IMG/VR virus record: IMGVR_UViG_3300023049_000067
Span: 1-25,931 of that record
From: a virus
DNA length: 25,931 nt
Strand: one strand, 5' to 3'
Positions 13,577-21,972 of this stretch are shown here, one piece after another; positions within the stretch are counted from its first letter, which is position 1, and each line of letters starts with the position of its first letter. Made by a program: the position numbers and the translations under genes. The notes below the pieces were generated by a model that was given only the letters and a program-made list of their open reading frames with translations, was not told the DNA's origin and did not search any database.

Positions 13577-13950
13577 GACTGTCTGAAGCCGTCCGAATTT
13601 ACGCTCGCTATGAAACCCCTAACAATGAAGACGGGAGAACGAGGCGCGAGCGTAACGAGGCTGTTAAAGAATATTGCCCAACGTTTGCAATCCCTCATGA
13701 AGGTGTTTATCTTTGGGATTGGTTCACTGATATAAACAAGCGTATTTCCCGCATTAAAGACGGTGTTTGTTATCTCATACCTTTGACTGAGTACATTGCA
13801 TGGTCAAAACTAACCGAAAACGTTGTTTATTTTTGGGAATATGATATTCTAATGGACATGGACGCTGCTTATTGTTCTGAGACAAACCTCGAATTTGCTG
13901 CAGAACGAGCTAAAGCTGAGGATAAGCGCCAGTCTGAACTGAACAACTAG
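13190..13950 (+). CDS. tail chaperone frameshift product (gpG-T-like)
   Basis: No initiator begins the open frame at 13561-13950, yet it encodes a plausible protein: 'YDLQIRLSEAVRIYARYETP', 'GVYLWDWFTDINKRISR', 'IPLTEYIAWSKLTENVVYFW' and a charged helix 'EFAAERAKAEDKRQSELNN', ending in TAG at 13948-13950. An 'LWDWF' segment in the C-terminal extension is what I recall from G-T chaperones of related tails. A -1 shift on T-TTT-TTT (13555-13561) would join 124 residues of the upstream protein to 129 residues of this frame, 253 in all. This is the classic G/G-T arrangement of siphophages; the shift itself is inferred. Confidence 0.8.
13555..13561 (+). other. -1 ribosomal frameshift site (T TTT TTT)
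   Basis: Seven T residues in the phase X XXY YYZ: the zero frame reads GCT TTT TTT ACG; slipping back one base gives TAC GAC CTC and so on. The zero-frame stop is 12 bases later. Both tRNAs can re-pair perfectly. Confidence 0.75.
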
Positions 13951-13965
13951 CGTCGAAGGGGTGGC

Positions 13966-16314
13966 ATGAGTGATATTGCAGAAATCGGTTTCAGGGCTAA
14001 TACGAGTGATCTCGACAAGGCCGTCCTAACCCTAAACAAACTCAAGATGGCATCGAAAGGTGTCGCCACTTCAACAAACCAGGTGTCTCAGGCAGTTCAG
14101 GGTAGTAGTAAAGCAATGTCTCAGGCGGCTGTTTTGGTTGCCCGCGCCACCAGCGCAAAGGCGAAGGCCAACCTCGACGCTATGAGAGCGTCCGAAACAG
14201 CATCAAGATCTGAAATCAAACAGGCAACAGCAGCACTCAAACTTGCCAAATCTCAAGAGAGTGCCGCCAATTCCGTCATGGCGACCGCAAAAGCCAACGA
14301 AGCCTTGAGTAGAGCCACGGTAAGCGCGACGCAATCTCAAGTTAAACAACTGACTGTAATGCAGAGAATTAACAAAGCTACCGGCGTATCAAGAGGTATG
14401 CCAAAATCAGCACGCGACAGTGCTGCTGCATTTGGTGGTATAGCAAATGATCAGATGCCCAACCGTTTCAACACGGCAAACATCGCTGCCCAGTTTCAGG
14501 ATATCGGGGTTACTGCGGCCATGGGTATGAACCCTATGACTGTCGCACTTCAACAGGGTACACAGCTTTCTGCCATTTTGAACTCAATGGAATCACCGTT
14601 GGCAGGCCTTAAACAGGCATTCACGTCTATCATCAACCCTGTGTCGTTGATGGCCATCGGTTTCGTAGGTATTACGGTTGCCTTAATCCAGCTTGTCAAC
14701 TGGTCCAAGGCTGCACAGGGTATTCTCATGAGTCTGGGTGGTATTTTAGAGACAATTTCAACCACTATGGGTGTTCTTGCTCAGGGTATCCTCATCGTGG
14801 GTGTGGCTTTCGGTATCGCAGCAACCGTTGTGGGGATTTACACCGGTGCGCTCATGTTGATGACTTTGGCAACAGTCGCAGGTAGACAGGCTGCCATGGC
14901 ACAAGTTACTACTCTCGGCACATTAATCGTACAGTACAGCGTGCTTGCAGCCCAGGCCGTGTTCACGGCTGCCAGAATGGCTGCAGCATGGGTTGTTGCA
15001 GGTGGGCCAATCGCATGGATCACAGCAGGTATTGTGGCATTGGTGGCTGGTTTAGGTATTCTGGCGACGGTTCTAGACAAGACTTTAGGTACAGGATTGA
15101 TGACGGGTCTCAAGACTTCGTTTAATTTTGTCATTGGTGGATTTCTAGGTGCGTTCAAAGGCATAGGTGCTGCGGCTGAGGCATTGTGGAATAAGATACT
15201 GCGGAAAGACGGACCGACTGAGATCGGTAAAGCATTTGCTGATGCTTTTAAGAACTCTTTGGGTGCAGACTATATAGGTGCGGCGGGAGCTGTTGTTAAG
15301 GACGGTCTTGATTCGTTGGGTGGTTCGCTAAAGGGTTTCGCATCCGGTATAAACACGTCCGGTGACAAAGACAAGAAGGGTGGTAAGACTGAAGCTGAAC
15401 GCTATGAAGATGTCATCAACGGTGCGAACCGCCGTATCGCCACTTTAAAGGCTGAAGAGGCTGCGCTCGGTCTCACAAGGGAAGCGGCTTCCGCATTGAA
15501 GACGGAGCAAGATCTCATAAATCAGGCAATGCAGAAGAATATTGACCTTACACCACAGCAGCGTCAGGAGCTTGCAGGGTTGGCTGAAGAAATGGCAAGG
15601 ATTGAGGAAGAAACTCTCAAGGCTAAAGAGGCTATGGATTTCGCTAAAGGTGCTGCAAACGGTTTTGTCAGCGACTTGCGTTCGGGTTTGAAGCAGGGTG
15701 AAAACCTTTGGGATTCGTTCGCCAGTGCTGCGGTCAACGCCTTGGACAAAATTTTAGACAAGATGATACAGACAAACATCAACAAGATGTTTGAAAGCAA
15801 CAGTAGTTCTGGTGGAGGTTTGCTGGGATCTCTTTTAGGTGCAGCAGCCGGTATATTCACAGGCGGTTTTGGTGGTAACGATGCTAGACAGGCCGCTGGT
15901 TTTGCCGCGAACCCTGATGCGTTCGGACCGTTCGCCAAAGGTGGTGCTTTTGGAGCAGGTGGTGTTCAGAAGTTCGCCAAAGGTGGCACCTTCACCAACG
16001 GAGTTTATTCCCGTCCAACACCTTTCAAGTTTGCAGGCGGTGACGCTTTTGGTGAGATGGGTGAAGCTGGGCCTGAAGCGGTTATGCCGTTGCATAGAGG
16101 TTCGGACGGTTCACTAGGTGTCAAGATGTCTGGTGGTGGCTCGGGTGATGTAACGTACAATTACGAGATCGACGCAAGAGGTGCAGACGTGGGTGTTGAG
16201 CATCGCATCAGGAACGTCATGTTGCAGGTGGAGAAGTTGAGAAAAGACAGCCCTGAAATCGCTGTTAATTCGGTGCGGGACGCAAACAATAGAAACTTAG
16301 GATTTTTCAGATGA
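13966..16314 (+). CDS. tail tape measure protein
   Basis: It sets tail length and lies within the tube before DNA ejection. The 782 residues comprise an Ala/Lys/Ser-rich helical N-terminal part (to about 155), then 'FNTANIAAQFQDIGVTAAMG' and 'PMTVALQQGTQLSAIL', the lambda gpH-like N-terminal signature. Several hydrophobic segments follow (about 225-360), then charged coiled coil (about 475-580), and a Gly-rich end with 'AKGGAF...KFAKGGTFTNG' and 'GEMGEAGPEAVMPLHRGSDG', the standard C-terminal motif of this family. The ribosome-binding site is AAGGGGTGGC, directly before ATG. It follows the chaperone pair as expected and overlaps the next gene by four bases. Confidence 0.9.
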   Translation: MSDIAEIGFRANTSDLDKAVLTLNKLKMASKGVATSTNQVSQAVQGSSKAMSQAAVLVARATSAKAKANLDAMRASETASRSEIKQATAALKLAKSQESAANSVMATAKANEALSRATVSATQSQVKQLTVMQRINKATGVSRGMPKSARDSAAAFGGIANDQMPNRFNTANIAAQFQDIGVTAAMGMNPMTVALQQGTQLSAILNSMESPLAGLKQAFTSIINPVSLMAIGFVGITVALIQLVNWSKAAQGILMSLGGILETISTTMGVLAQGILIVGVAFGIAATVVGIYTGALMLMTLATVAGRQAAMAQVTTLGTLIVQYSVLAAQAVFTAARMAAAWVVAGGPIAWITAGIVALVAGLGILATVLDKTLGTGLMTGLKTSFNFVIGGFLGAFKGIGAAAEALWNKILRKDGPTEIGKAFADAFKNSLGADYIGAAGAVVKDGLDSLGGSLKGFASGINTSGDKDKKGGKTEAERYEDVINGANRRIATLKAEEAALGLTREAASALKTEQDLINQAMQKNIDLTPQQRQELAGLAEEMARIEEETLKAKEAMDFAKGAANGFVSDLRSGLKQGENLWDSFASAAVNALDKILDKMIQTNINKMFESNSSSGGGLLGSLLGAAAGIFTGGFGGNDARQAAGFAANPDAFGPFAKGGAFGAGGVQKFAKGGTFTNGVYSRPTPFKFAGGDAFGEMGEAGPEAVMPLHRGSDGSLGVKMSGGGSGDVTYNYEIDARGADVGVEHRIRNVMLQVEKLRKDSPEIAVNSVRDANNRNLGFFR

Positions 16315-16931
16315 GCATCACATACCCTTTAACATTCCCTGACGTGTTGACAATCGAAGGTTTCGAGATAAACCTGCGCACGTCCTCAGCAAAGAACACC
16401 AGCCCATTCTCACTTGAGGAGCAGGTGTATGATTTCGGCGGTGAAGCGTGGGAGTTTTCCGGCGCGATGCCCACCATGGTTCGTGAGAATGCTGCAATCT
16501 ACACGTCTTTCATTATGAGCTTGCGCGGTCAGGTTGGAACTTTTCTCATGCCTATACCTGATTCCAAGGTGCCTCTTGGTTCTTGGGGTGGAACACCCGT
16601 GGTTGACGGTGGTTCTCAAACAGGTAATGAACTTACGCTGCGCGATCTACCTTTAAGTCAGACCGGTTGCGCCAAGGCTGGTGACTATATTTCACTGGGT
16701 TCAGGGGCGCAGACAAGGCTCCACAGAGTTGTTGCGGATGCCGACAGCGACGGAAGCGGTAACATGACGGTGACCATCGTCCCGCGTTTGAGAGAAGCAC
16801 CTGTAGACGGTGCGACTTTGACATTTTCGTCGGCAATGGGTCTGTTCAGGCAAAACGAACAAGTTTCTGGTTATGGGGCGAGCCCTTCAAGTCTTTACGA
16901 CATGCAACTTTCATGCAGGGAGGCACTTTAA
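16311..16931 (+). CDS. tail tip protein (gpM-like position)
   Basis: This 206-residue protein is encoded right after the tape measure. Sequence signs are 'SPFSLEEQVYDFGGEAWEF', 'SLRGQVGTFLMPIPDSKVPL' (GxxGTFLxxxP), 'AKAGDYISLGSGAQTRLHRV' and 'DSDGSGNMTVTIVPRLREAP', a pattern I know from distal-tail proteins next to tape measures in phages with gpL/gpK/gpJ-like neighbours. It probably forms part of the tail-tip ring linking tube and J-like hub. The start overlaps the tape measure stop (ATGA). Confidence 0.7.
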   Translation: MSITYPLTFPDVLTIEGFEINLRTSSAKNTSPFSLEEQVYDFGGEAWEFSGAMPTMVRENAAIYTSFIMSLRGQVGTFLMPIPDSKVPLGSWGGTPVVDGGSQTGNELTLRDLPLSQTGCAKAGDYISLGSGAQTRLHRVVADADSDGSGNMTVTIVPRLREAPVDGATLTFSSAMGLFRQNEQVSGYGASPSSLYDMQLSCREAL

Positions 16932-16932
16932 G

Positions 16933-17502
16933 ATGGCTAGAGATATTTCATCAGGCTTTGAAACCGAAATTGACGCCAGCTTGATGCGTCCGATAATCCT
17001 AACCAAGGCTGAGTTTGACAGCGGTGATCTTAGGCTTTGGACGGGGCTCGGAGATCTGACATATAATTCGGAGATTTATACAGGTTCCGGGAATTTGTTG
17101 AAGATGAACAGCGTAAAGGAAACGCAGAACCTTTCAGCAAACAACGTGTCATTTGAGGTTTCAGGTTTGCCTTCAGGCGTCATTTCAATCGCTCTTTCTG
17201 AAGACTATCAGGACAGACCAATCGCGGCATATTTCGGGGTGCTCGACGAGAATTTTGCATTGATAGCAGACCCGTACCAAATATTTGCCGGCCAGATGGA
17301 TGTCATGGGTATAAAAGATGACGGTGTAACATCTAGGATAACTGTTGACACTGAGAGTGAATTGATACTTCTCAATGAAACAGGTGAGCAACGTTATACA
17401 CCTGAAGATCAGAAGTCACTGTATCCTAATGACGAAGGATTTGACTTTGTTCCGAACGTTAAAGATTTGGAATTATCATTTGGTTCCGGGAGGCTCGACT
17501 AA
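16933..17502 (+). CDS. tail tip protein (gpL-like position)
   Basis: I use the ATG at 16933 (189 aa; MARDISSGFETEID) because GGGAGG lies 10 bases upstream; the frame extends back to 16873 within the previous gene. The product contains 'LTYNSEIYTGSGNLLKMNSV', 'NNVSFEVSGLPSGVISIAL' and 'IADPYQIFAGQMDVMGIKDD', the 'LADPxxxFxGxMD' pattern of gpL-like or DUF2163-like tail proteins. No Cys cluster is visible, so an iron-sulfur cluster as in lambda gpL is not supported. It lies between the gpM-like and NlpC/P60-like genes, matching a lambda-style order. Confidence 0.7.
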   Translation: MARDISSGFETEIDASLMRPIILTKAEFDSGDLRLWTGLGDLTYNSEIYTGSGNLLKMNSVKETQNLSANNVSFEVSGLPSGVISIALSEDYQDRPIAAYFGVLDENFALIADPYQIFAGQMDVMGIKDDGVTSRITVDTESELILLNETGEQRYTPEDQKSLYPNDEGFDFVPNVKDLELSFGSGRLD

Positions 17503-17918
17503 TGAGACCGCAAGGATGGGAAAAAATGCTCGACGAGTATCTCGTGAAAACCACCTCAACACCGTTTGAGTGGGGTGTCTGCGATTGCCTGATATTTACC
17601 AGTGATTGGTGTAAGATCGCCTGTGGTGTGGACCCTATGAGCAAGAAAAAGAAGACAGACCCAAAGACTTTTAGAGGTAAATATAAAACTGAAGCTGAAG
17701 CTCGCACTCTCATCAAGTCTTATCGTAAATCTATACGTGAAATAATGGATGTTCATTTTGAGCGTATCCACCCGAATTTTGCACAGCGTGGTGATATTGT
17801 TCTTCATAAGATGTCATTTGGTATATCAATTGGTCGCGGTAAAGCAATGTTTAAAACTGAGGAACTGGGAATGGTAACGATAGACCTTGGTGATTGTGGG
17901 GTTGCATGGCGTATTTAA
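17502..17918 (+). CDS. NlpC/P60-like tail protein, DUF6950-like
   Basis: This 138-residue protein starts within the previous stop (TAATG). 'TPFEWGVCDCLIFTSDWC' places a Cys at the position of the NlpC/P60 nucleophile (W-G-x-x-D-C-x-x). The later 'QRGDIVLHKMSFGISIGRG' follows the R-G-D-I-V-L strand before the usual catalytic His region, and the end 'GDCGVAWRI' is typical of the DUF6950 group. In lambda-like tails the gpK peptidase domain sits at this place; it may cut peptidoglycan during entry. The canonical His is not obvious here, so catalysis is uncertain. Confidence 0.75.
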   Translation: MRPQGWEKMLDEYLVKTTSTPFEWGVCDCLIFTSDWCKIACGVDPMSKKKKTDPKTFRGKYKTEAEARTLIKSYRKSIREIMDVHFERIHPNFAQRGDIVLHKMSFGISIGRGKAMFKTEELGMVTIDLGDCGVAWRI

Positions 17919-20116
17919 TCTTTTTCCTGTGTTTACTGGTATCTTCAGTTGCTCATGCTGATCCTGTATCCTTGGCAATTGCAGCCGTGGCTGCAGGGAT
18001 AGGAACGACCGGAACAATTGCAGCGGGAACTTTGGCTTTGAGTTTCAGTATTGGTAATGCTGTGATAGGTGCTGCACTGGCGGCGGGTAGTAGCCTGCTT
18101 TCCAAAAGGGCAGGAGGCGGTGGAAACTCTTTCACCCCCGTCCGTACTAATGGCTCAACACAACAGTTCAGGCAACCTGTGACCGCCAGAGAGATTGTTT
18201 ACGGGGATGTTAGGAAATCTGGTCCGGTTGTTTATGCCGGCGTAACAGATAACAACAAATACATACACATGGTCATTGTTCTCGCCACGCACGAGATCGA
18301 GGAAATTGGTGAGATCATAGTCAACGACCTGTCCATACCTGTTGATGATTTAGACGGTGACGGGATTGTGCAATCGGGTAGATACGCTAACGTTGTCAGG
18401 ATCAAGAAACATCTAGGTGCGACAACTCAGGTTGCCGACGCTGATCTGGTCTCAGAAGTACCTGAATGGACTCCAAACCACCGTTTGAGGGGTTGTGCTT
18501 ATATTTATGTGCGACTTGAGTGGGACAGGGATGTTTTCACAAGTGGTATCCCCAATTTCTCAGCTTGGATAAAAGGTAAAAAATGTCTGGATAGCAGGGA
18601 CGGTGTTGAGAAGTGGACACCTAACTCTGCATTACAATCTAACGATTATTTGACCGACGATTATTACGGTTTGAGGGTGACAACGGTTGACCAGGCAGAG
18701 TTGAACGGTGCGGCAAACACATGTGAAGAATATGTGACCACAGAAAACCTGGATGTCTCGTACACGGCTGTAGACACCGAAACAGGAATTATAACGATTG
18801 CCGGAGATACGTTACGCTATCAACTGGGTGACAGGGTTCAGGTGCAATCAGGTACTATAGGCGGTTTGACAGGTGGGGTGAACTATTACGTGATACCATA
18901 CCAACGAAAAGATGTAACACGGTTGAGGTTGGCGAGCAGTTTAGCGTTGGCGATCACCGGAACATCAGTCACTTTAACAAGTGGATCGAACGGTAAGCTG
19001 CGTAAAAATGCAGAACCGCGCTACTTTGGTGGCGGTATTCTGAAGATGGATGCTGCACGAGGTGAGAACCTTAAGAATGTACTGTCTGGTATGTCAGGTC
19101 AGGCTGTTTATGCAGGGGGTAAGTGGAGGATTCTTGCGGGTGAGTATCAGTCACCGACCATTGCTTTCAATGAAAGCGATTTGGCTGGTGGTGTGGAAGT
19201 TTCAACCAAGGTATCAAAGAAGGATCGGTTCAATCGAGCGCAGGGGATATACGTCTCACAGCTCAACGACGGTAACCCGTCCGATTACCCACTTGTGAAA
19301 AACGACACCTATGCAACAGAAGACGGGAGCATCATCAAGAAAGATATAGATTTACCTTTCACCCAGAGACCGCACACTGCAATGCGTATTTGTAAGTTGC
19401 AACTCGAACGGGCAAGACAGGAAATAACCTTTACAGCCAAGTTTAAGCTTACGGCGTTCAAAGTACAGGTTGGTGACAATATTTACTTGAGTTTTGCTCG
19501 GTATGGTTGGTCTTCTAAAATCTTCGAGGTTCTTTCATGGGAGTTGTCAAACGACGACGGTGCGCCGGTTATTGAGCTTGTTTTACGTGAGAACGCCAGC
19601 AGCGTGTATGACTGGAACAGCGGTGAGGAAACCTTTGTAGATCCGGCACCAAACTCAAGCCTGCCTTCACCTTTCGACGTTGACCCTCCTACAGGTTTAG
19701 TCATCACACCAATCGAGATCAGGACGCAAAAAGGTGACTTAACCTACGAGTTTAAGGTTACGTTCACACCGCCTGACGACTTCTACGTTACGAACGGTGG
19801 TTACTATGAGACGCAATACAAAGAAAGCTCATCCTCAGACTGGGAGAACTTTGTTCGGGCAGAAGACGATCAGACCAGTTTACGTATCAAGCAGATCAAT
19901 CCTGCAGTCAACTACGACTTCAGAATGCGTTCGGTCAACTATTTAGGTGCTCGAAGCGCATGGCAGCAAATATTAGGTTTTGACGTAAGCTCACCGTCCG
20001 GAGCAACTATCACCCTTGACTACGGTAAAATTAGTGATACAGTCTTAGAAGTGCGCGATTACGGTAACATCGCTGACACTGTTGTTGGCAACCAACATTA
20101 TGGAGATATAGTTTAA
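17906..20116 (+). CDS. tail tip host-specificity protein (gpJ-like)
   Basis: I use the ATG at 17906 (736 aa), overlapping the previous gene; a TTG at 17894 is in frame. Residues 1-18 (MAYLIFFLCLLVSSVAHA) look like a signal peptide with an AHA site, though no basic residue precedes the hydrophobic core. A hydrophobic Ala/Gly region follows to about 65, then hub domains ('TAREIVYGDVRKSGPVVYAG', 'HEIEEIGEIIVNDLSIP', 'PNFSAWIKGKKCLD', 'DYYGLRVTTVDQAELNGAAN') typical of gpJ-like central tip proteins. A fibronectin-III-like region comes near 630-700, and the C-terminus has three 13-residue repeats (DYGKISDTV, DYGNIADTV, HYGDIV). It binds the receptor and closes the tail. Confidence 0.85.
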   Translation: MAYLIFFLCLLVSSVAHADPVSLAIAAVAAGIGTTGTIAAGTLALSFSIGNAVIGAALAAGSSLLSKRAGGGGNSFTPVRTNGSTQQFRQPVTAREIVYGDVRKSGPVVYAGVTDNNKYIHMVIVLATHEIEEIGEIIVNDLSIPVDDLDGDGIVQSGRYANVVRIKKHLGATTQVADADLVSEVPEWTPNHRLRGCAYIYVRLEWDRDVFTSGIPNFSAWIKGKKCLDSRDGVEKWTPNSALQSNDYLTDDYYGLRVTTVDQAELNGAANTCEEYVTTENLDVSYTAVDTETGIITIAGDTLRYQLGDRVQVQSGTIGGLTGGVNYYVIPYQRKDVTRLRLASSLALAITGTSVTLTSGSNGKLRKNAEPRYFGGGILKMDAARGENLKNVLSGMSGQAVYAGGKWRILAGEYQSPTIAFNESDLAGGVEVSTKVSKKDRFNRAQGIYVSQLNDGNPSDYPLVKNDTYATEDGSIIKKDIDLPFTQRPHTAMRICKLQLERARQEITFTAKFKLTAFKVQVGDNIYLSFARYGWSSKIFEVLSWELSNDDGAPVIELVLRENASSVYDWNSGEETFVDPAPNSSLPSPFDVDPPTGLVITPIEIRTQKGDLTYEFKVTFTPPDDFYVTNGGYYETQYKESSSSDWENFVRAEDDQTSLRIKQINPAVNYDFRMRSVNYLGARSAWQQILGFDVSSPSGATITLDYGKISDTVLEVRDYGNIADTVVGNQHYGDIV

Positions 20117-21228
20117 TGTCAGTTCAAGAACTTATGCGAGGCGGCACCAAGGCTGAAAACGATGCTTTCACAGGTGCTGAAAAAGAAACTGTCTTTGACA
20201 CGGAAAACAGTCGTCAGATCAACCACGACGGTTCGCTGCAGGGCGGTTATACAGTGCCTCACCATCAGGACATTCATAATCAGGCGTTTACGTTCGCAAA
20301 TGCGGGTGGTACAGCAACGGCCATCACAGCGTCAACCGCTATTGAACCAACTGCACTTGTTGCAGGAATGAAGATCACGTTGAAGATGGACAGCGCCGCA
20401 ACAGGTGCGGCAACTTTGACATGGGGTAGTTTGGTCGCAAAAGACATCAAATTTCTAGCTGCAGGGGTCAAGACAGATCCTGTTGCTGACATTTGGGTAA
20501 TCGGTGATTACGTTGAATTCATATACGATGGTGTAGATTTCATAGCTCTGGTAGCAGGGGGTGGTGGTGGCGGTATGTTCGACCGTCAAGTTTTTACTTC
20601 GTCAGGGACTTGGACCAAACCAGCCGGGACGAATAAAGTTAAAATTATCGTCGTCGCTGGTGGCGGTGGTGGCTGTGGATTAGCTGCGGGGAACTCTGTT
20701 GCAGGAAACACCGGGGGTTCATCTTCGTTCGGTTCCCACGCTAGCGCAACAGGCGGCGGCGGTGGTGGTGGGCAGACGTTCTATGGCGAAGGTTCAGGTG
20801 GCCCTTCAGCCCGCGCCAAGAACAGTCTAGGCGGTATCGGTTCAGACGGCGACGAAAACCACAGAGGGCAGGCGGGCGGCGCTCCGTCGTCTGGTCGCAG
20901 TAGTGATACAGTATGGGCCATAGGCGGCAACGGTGGCGCATCGCATTTCGGCGGCGGCGGCGCGTCACTTGCAGACAGCGCCCCAGGGAACGCGCCCGAC
21001 GCTGACGGGTACGGCGGCGGCGGCGGCGGCGCGGGTGTGGAAACGACTTCGTCCGGTGCCGCCCACGCATGGGGCGGCGGCGGCGGCGGGTCTGCTGTCA
21101 AATTCATTTACACAGGTATCGGTTCGTCTGAAACTGTAACTGTCGGAAGTGGTGGAAGTGGTGGTAACAGCAGTAACGATGGTGGTAATGGCGCGCCGGG
21201 TATTGTAATTGTAGAAAGTTATAAATAA
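20116..21228 (+). CDS. glycine-rich tail fibre / adhesin
   Basis: This 370-residue protein starts at the stop of the J-like gene. The N-terminal part (about 1-150) contains 'VPHHQDIHNQAFTFANAGG' and 'VADIWVIGDYVEFIYDGVDF', reading like a fibre base domain. The C-terminal part begins 'RQVFTSSGTWTKPAGTNKVK' followed by IIVVAGGGGG, and continues with many poly-Gly blocks to the end. This 'FTxxGTWTxPAGVxxVxVxxxGGGGG' arrangement is known from phage adhesins; poly-Gly sandwiches of this type form the receptor-binding tip in phage S16 gp38. It is a likely receptor contact and quick to vary. Local GC is high because of GGC repeats. Confidence 0.75.
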   Translation: MSVQELMRGGTKAENDAFTGAEKETVFDTENSRQINHDGSLQGGYTVPHHQDIHNQAFTFANAGGTATAITASTAIEPTALVAGMKITLKMDSAATGAATLTWGSLVAKDIKFLAAGVKTDPVADIWVIGDYVEFIYDGVDFIALVAGGGGGGMFDRQVFTSSGTWTKPAGTNKVKIIVVAGGGGGCGLAAGNSVAGNTGGSSSFGSHASATGGGGGGGQTFYGEGSGGPSARAKNSLGGIGSDGDENHRGQAGGAPSSGRSSDTVWAIGGNGGASHFGGGGASLADSAPGNAPDADGYGGGGGGAGVETTSSGAAHAWGGGGGGSAVKFIYTGIGSSETVTVGSGGSGGNSSNDGGNGAPGIVIVESYK

Positions 21229-21584
21229 TGAAAAAATTTGGTGTATTCAATAAAAAGGGCGTCATTGAAAACGTGATCTTACTGAGCGAAGAGGCGGGAT
21301 ATTCGCTTCCTGAAGGGTTGACGTTGATCGAAGACGATGACGCTGAAATCGGTCACAAGGTCGTCGAAGGTAAGGTCATCGTTCCTGAGCCTGAGCCTGA
21401 GCCTGAGCCTGAACCGACCTATCAGCAACTCCGCCGCACAGAATATCCGCCTGAAGGTGACCAGCTTGATGTTATTTGGAAACAATTTGAACAAATGAGA
21501 ACAGACGGAACTGTTCTATTGCCTGAAACAGATGCAATGTTGACAAAAATTAAAACTGTCAAGTCCAGAAATCCAAAAAAATAA
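21228..21584 (+). CDS. tail-fibre-associated protein with Glu-Pro repeat
   Basis: This 118-residue protein starts within the fibre stop (TAATG). The N-terminus 'MKKFGVFNKKGVIENVILLS' and the C-terminal 'YQQLRRTEYPPEGDQLDVIW' ('YPPxGDQLDxxW') are hallmarks of small proteins placed after tail fibre genes, as I know them. They are joined by a (Pro-Glu) repeat encoded by a hexanucleotide array. A role as fibre chaperone or small structural partner is inferred from position. The protein ends in a basic tail. Confidence 0.65.
   Translation: MKKFGVFNKKGVIENVILLSEEAGYSLPEGLTLIEDDDAEIGHKVVEGKVIVPEPEPEPEPEPTYQQLRRTEYPPEGDQLDVIWKQFEQMRTDGTVLLPETDAMLTKIKTVKSRNPKK
21384..21413 (+). repeat. cctgag hexanucleotide repeat
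   Basis: Four perfect CCTGAG copies and one CCTGAA encode alternating Pro-Glu in the protein at 21228-21584. Because the unit is six bases, copy changes would alter linker length without breaking the frame. Confidence 0.9.
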
Positions 21585-21604
21585 GTTTCCTAACCTTGAT
21601 AAGA

Positions 21605-21613
21605 TGTTACAAT
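21605..21613 (+). promoter_or_regulatory. possible extended -10 for lysis cassette
   Basis: TG-T-TACAAT (TG at 21605, hexamer 21608-21613) matches an extended -10 element in the 82-base gap before the first lysis gene. No -35 is seen, which extended -10 promoters can lack. Confidence 0.35.
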
Positions 21614-21666
21614 CCTCTAAAGAAGGTTCAACTCTTCATTCAAACACAGAAGTTGAAGGATTACCG

Positions 21667-21972
21667 ATGCAATTTACACAAGATTTCCTCATGTGGGCAG
21701 GATCAGTATTGGCAGGTTTGATTTTCTTGCTTATGGGATGGGTTTTTAAGATGGTTTTTGGTTTGATTGAAGATTTGCAAGACGGTCATGTCAAGGTCGA
21801 TAAATCTCTGTCCGATCATAAACTACACGCCGCCGAGACGTTCGCAACAAAGAGTGAAGTTGATAAAGGTTTCGACCGTGTCATGAGAAAGTTGGATGCG
21901 ATGGACAAGAAGGATGACGAGAACCAACGATTGTTAAACGCTAAGATTGATACGAAAGCAGACAAGAAGTGA
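21667..21972 (+). CDS. membrane protein with coiled coil, lysis cassette
   Basis: I use the ATG at 21667 (101 aa) because GAAGGATTACCG stands before it; the frame extends back to 21604 without support. There is one transmembrane helix at about residues 9-31 (MWAGSVLAGLIFLLMGWVF), then a soluble part with 'LSDHKLHAAETFATKSEVDK' and a charged C-terminal coiled coil. This 'HKLHxAETxxTKxxxxxxxxRxxxxLD' pattern occurs in small membrane proteins next to endolysins, sometimes annotated as holin or hemolysin XhlA-like. I infer a lysis role. Its stop overlaps the GTG start of the endolysin. Confidence 0.6.
   Translation: MQFTQDFLMWAGSVLAGLIFLLMGWVFKMVFGLIEDLQDGHVKVDKSLSDHKLHAAETFATKSEVDKGFDRVMRKLDAMDKKDDENQRLLNAKIDTKADKK

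Noticed and set aside
20741-21107. Arg- or Pro-rich frames opposite the glycine-rich fibre gene
   Set aside because: They are the antisense of GGC repeats, have no ribosome-binding site, and low-complexity content fully explains the long open frames.
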